A DNA stretch of 64,000 bases from Bacteroidota bacterium (GTDB lineage Bacteria; Bacteroidota; Bacteroidia; Chitinophagales; Chitinophagaceae), in NCBI GenBank assembly GCA_016712665.1, contig JADJQP010000007.1, positions 77,681-141,680 of the forward strand, given 5' to 3'. A program made the position numbers and the translations under genes. Below the pieces are notes generated by a model. That model was not told the origin of the DNA, did no database searches, and saw nothing but the letters and a program-made list of their open reading frames with translations. Shown in pieces: positions 63,391 through 64,000 of this stretch (positions within the stretch are counted from its first letter, which is position 1; each line of letters opens with the position of its first letter).

Positions 63391-64000
63391 ATGATTCTAA
63401 AATTAGTACTTCAATTTTTAATTGGCTTAGGTGTGGGTATTTATGGATATCTGATGCCCGGTTATATCAATTTAAGTGTATTGCAATTGAGTACCAATAA
63501 ACTGAAACGGGAATTGGATATGGCCATTCTTTTGATTGCTGTGGTAGAAATTCCCTACTGTGTATTATGCATGTCTGGTATGCAATGGCTTATGCAACAG
63601 GAATGGCTTATGAAAACCATTAGTTGGATGATTGTTGGTGTTCTTTTTTTGATGGTGATACTTACCCTAATCGACTCAAAAAAAGAAAGTAAAAAAAATG
63701 CAGTTGATGCTGCCGTAATTAGTAAAGGACAATATCGGAAACTATTCTTTTTTGTCATTTTTAACCCCTTTCAATTGTCTGCCTGGGCTATTTGGGGCGC
63801 TTATTTTATTGAAAAGACATGGTTTGACTGGTCACTATTTTCCATAAGTATTTTTAGCATTGGAGCAAGCCTGGGTGTTTATATTATTTTGAAAGTGTAT
63901 GAATTTATGGGAAGACAGTTGGTGGAATTTTTTGCCTTGCAGAAGAAATATATCAGCTATGTGGTAGCAGGTATATTGTTTATTTTGGCATTGGTGCAGT
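63391..64000 (+). CDS. LysE-like membrane transporter, C-terminus cut by window edge
   Basis: The frame stays open from ATG 63391 to the window end, giving 203 residues. It has about six membrane helices in the LysE/RhtB layout: helix 1 ILKLVLQFLIGLGVGIYGYLMPG, a polar loop, a central charged loop (DSKKESKKN) and FFFVIFNPFQLSAWAIWGAYFI, where the Asn-Pro segment is typical. It probably exports amino acids or small metabolites. The stop codon is outside the window. Confidence 0.75.
   Translation, partial: MILKLVLQFLIGLGVGIYGYLMPGYINLSVLQLSTNKLKRELDMAILLIAVVEIPYCVLCMSGMQWLMQQEWLMKTISWMIVGVLFLMVILTLIDSKKESKKNAVDAAVISKGQYRKLFFFVIFNPFQLSAWAIWGAYFIEKTWFDWSLFSISIFSIGASLGVYIILKVYEFMGRQLVEFFALQKKYISYVVAGILFILALVQ

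Noticed and set aside
1..64000. tRNA genes, rRNA genes, CRISPR arrays or insertion sequences
   Set aside because: No cloverleaf-like T-loop pattern, rRNA core sequence, regularly spaced direct repeats, or transposase was found in the intergenic regions by eye; a dedicated search was not possible.

Overview
The window is about 64 kb of AT-rich chromosomal DNA from a member of the Bacteroidota, most likely a Chitinophagales/Sphingobacteriia-type lineage. This rests on TAnnTTTG promoter boxes, few Shine-Dalgarno sites, type IX secretion (T9SS) sorting domains of both A and B type, and Bacteroidota-typical families (DUF3078, DUF4249, DUF4476, a DUF7948-like N-terminus, SBBP/PKD proteins, class I archaeal-type FBP aldolase). 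The lineage is inferred from gene content only. No rRNA, tRNA, CRISPR array, insertion sequence or phage was seen.

Layout. 1-2.4 kb: a partial secreted low-complexity protein, fructose-bisphosphate aldolase and a deoxynucleoside kinase. 2.5-13.3 kb: a surface-polysaccharide region with a Wzx-like flippase, FkbM methyltransferase, a membrane alkaline-phosphatase-superfamily protein, a kinase-like/methyltransferase fusion, a 57-aa membrane protein, RfbB, RfbA, a WbpD-like N-acetyltransferase, a glycosyltransferase and an LpxH-like phosphoesterase. 13.5-32.2 kb: mostly housekeeping and envelope genes (M14-like peptidase, APC permease, YidC, glycyl-tRNA synthetase, a T9SS cargo, LEA-like protein, MFS, PPK2, MscL, DUF3078, LTA-synthase-like enzyme, AhcY, IspD, DUF4249 lipoprotein, ArgS). 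32.2-35.5 kb: an accessory patch with a small lipoprotein, an unknown protein and an AAA+ ATPase, among degenerate GC-rich repeats. 35.5-64 kb: TonB-like protein, DUF4476, crotonase, a stand-alone B12-binding domain, a 1206-aa T9SS type B protein, M1 aminopeptidase, serine hydrolase, LepB, RbfA, ABC exporter, MFS, DedA, sugar transporter plus ROK kinase, TPR protein, PruA, DUF1572, a T9SS esterase and a partial LysE-like protein.

How the genes work together. Around 2.5-13 kb the genes look able to make, modify and export a surface glycan. The sugar MFS transporter (54928-56600) and ROK kinase (56572-57504) overlap and probably import and phosphorylate a hexose. YidC, LepB, MscL, DedA and the ABC exporter maintain the envelope. 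Several secreted enzymes carry T9SS tails.

Sequence quality. Nine genes are broken by single-base changes that lie almost entirely in short homopolymers (deoxynucleoside kinase, rfbA, APC permease, LTA-synthase-like, ispD, the lipoprotein at 42475-43457, the sugar transporter, the protein at 57516-58321, the esterase). A tenth, glycyl-tRNA synthetase, has one in-frame TAA where CAA is expected. Because essential genes are hit, sequencing error is the most likely cause. Each such gene is given below as one CDS spanning the break.
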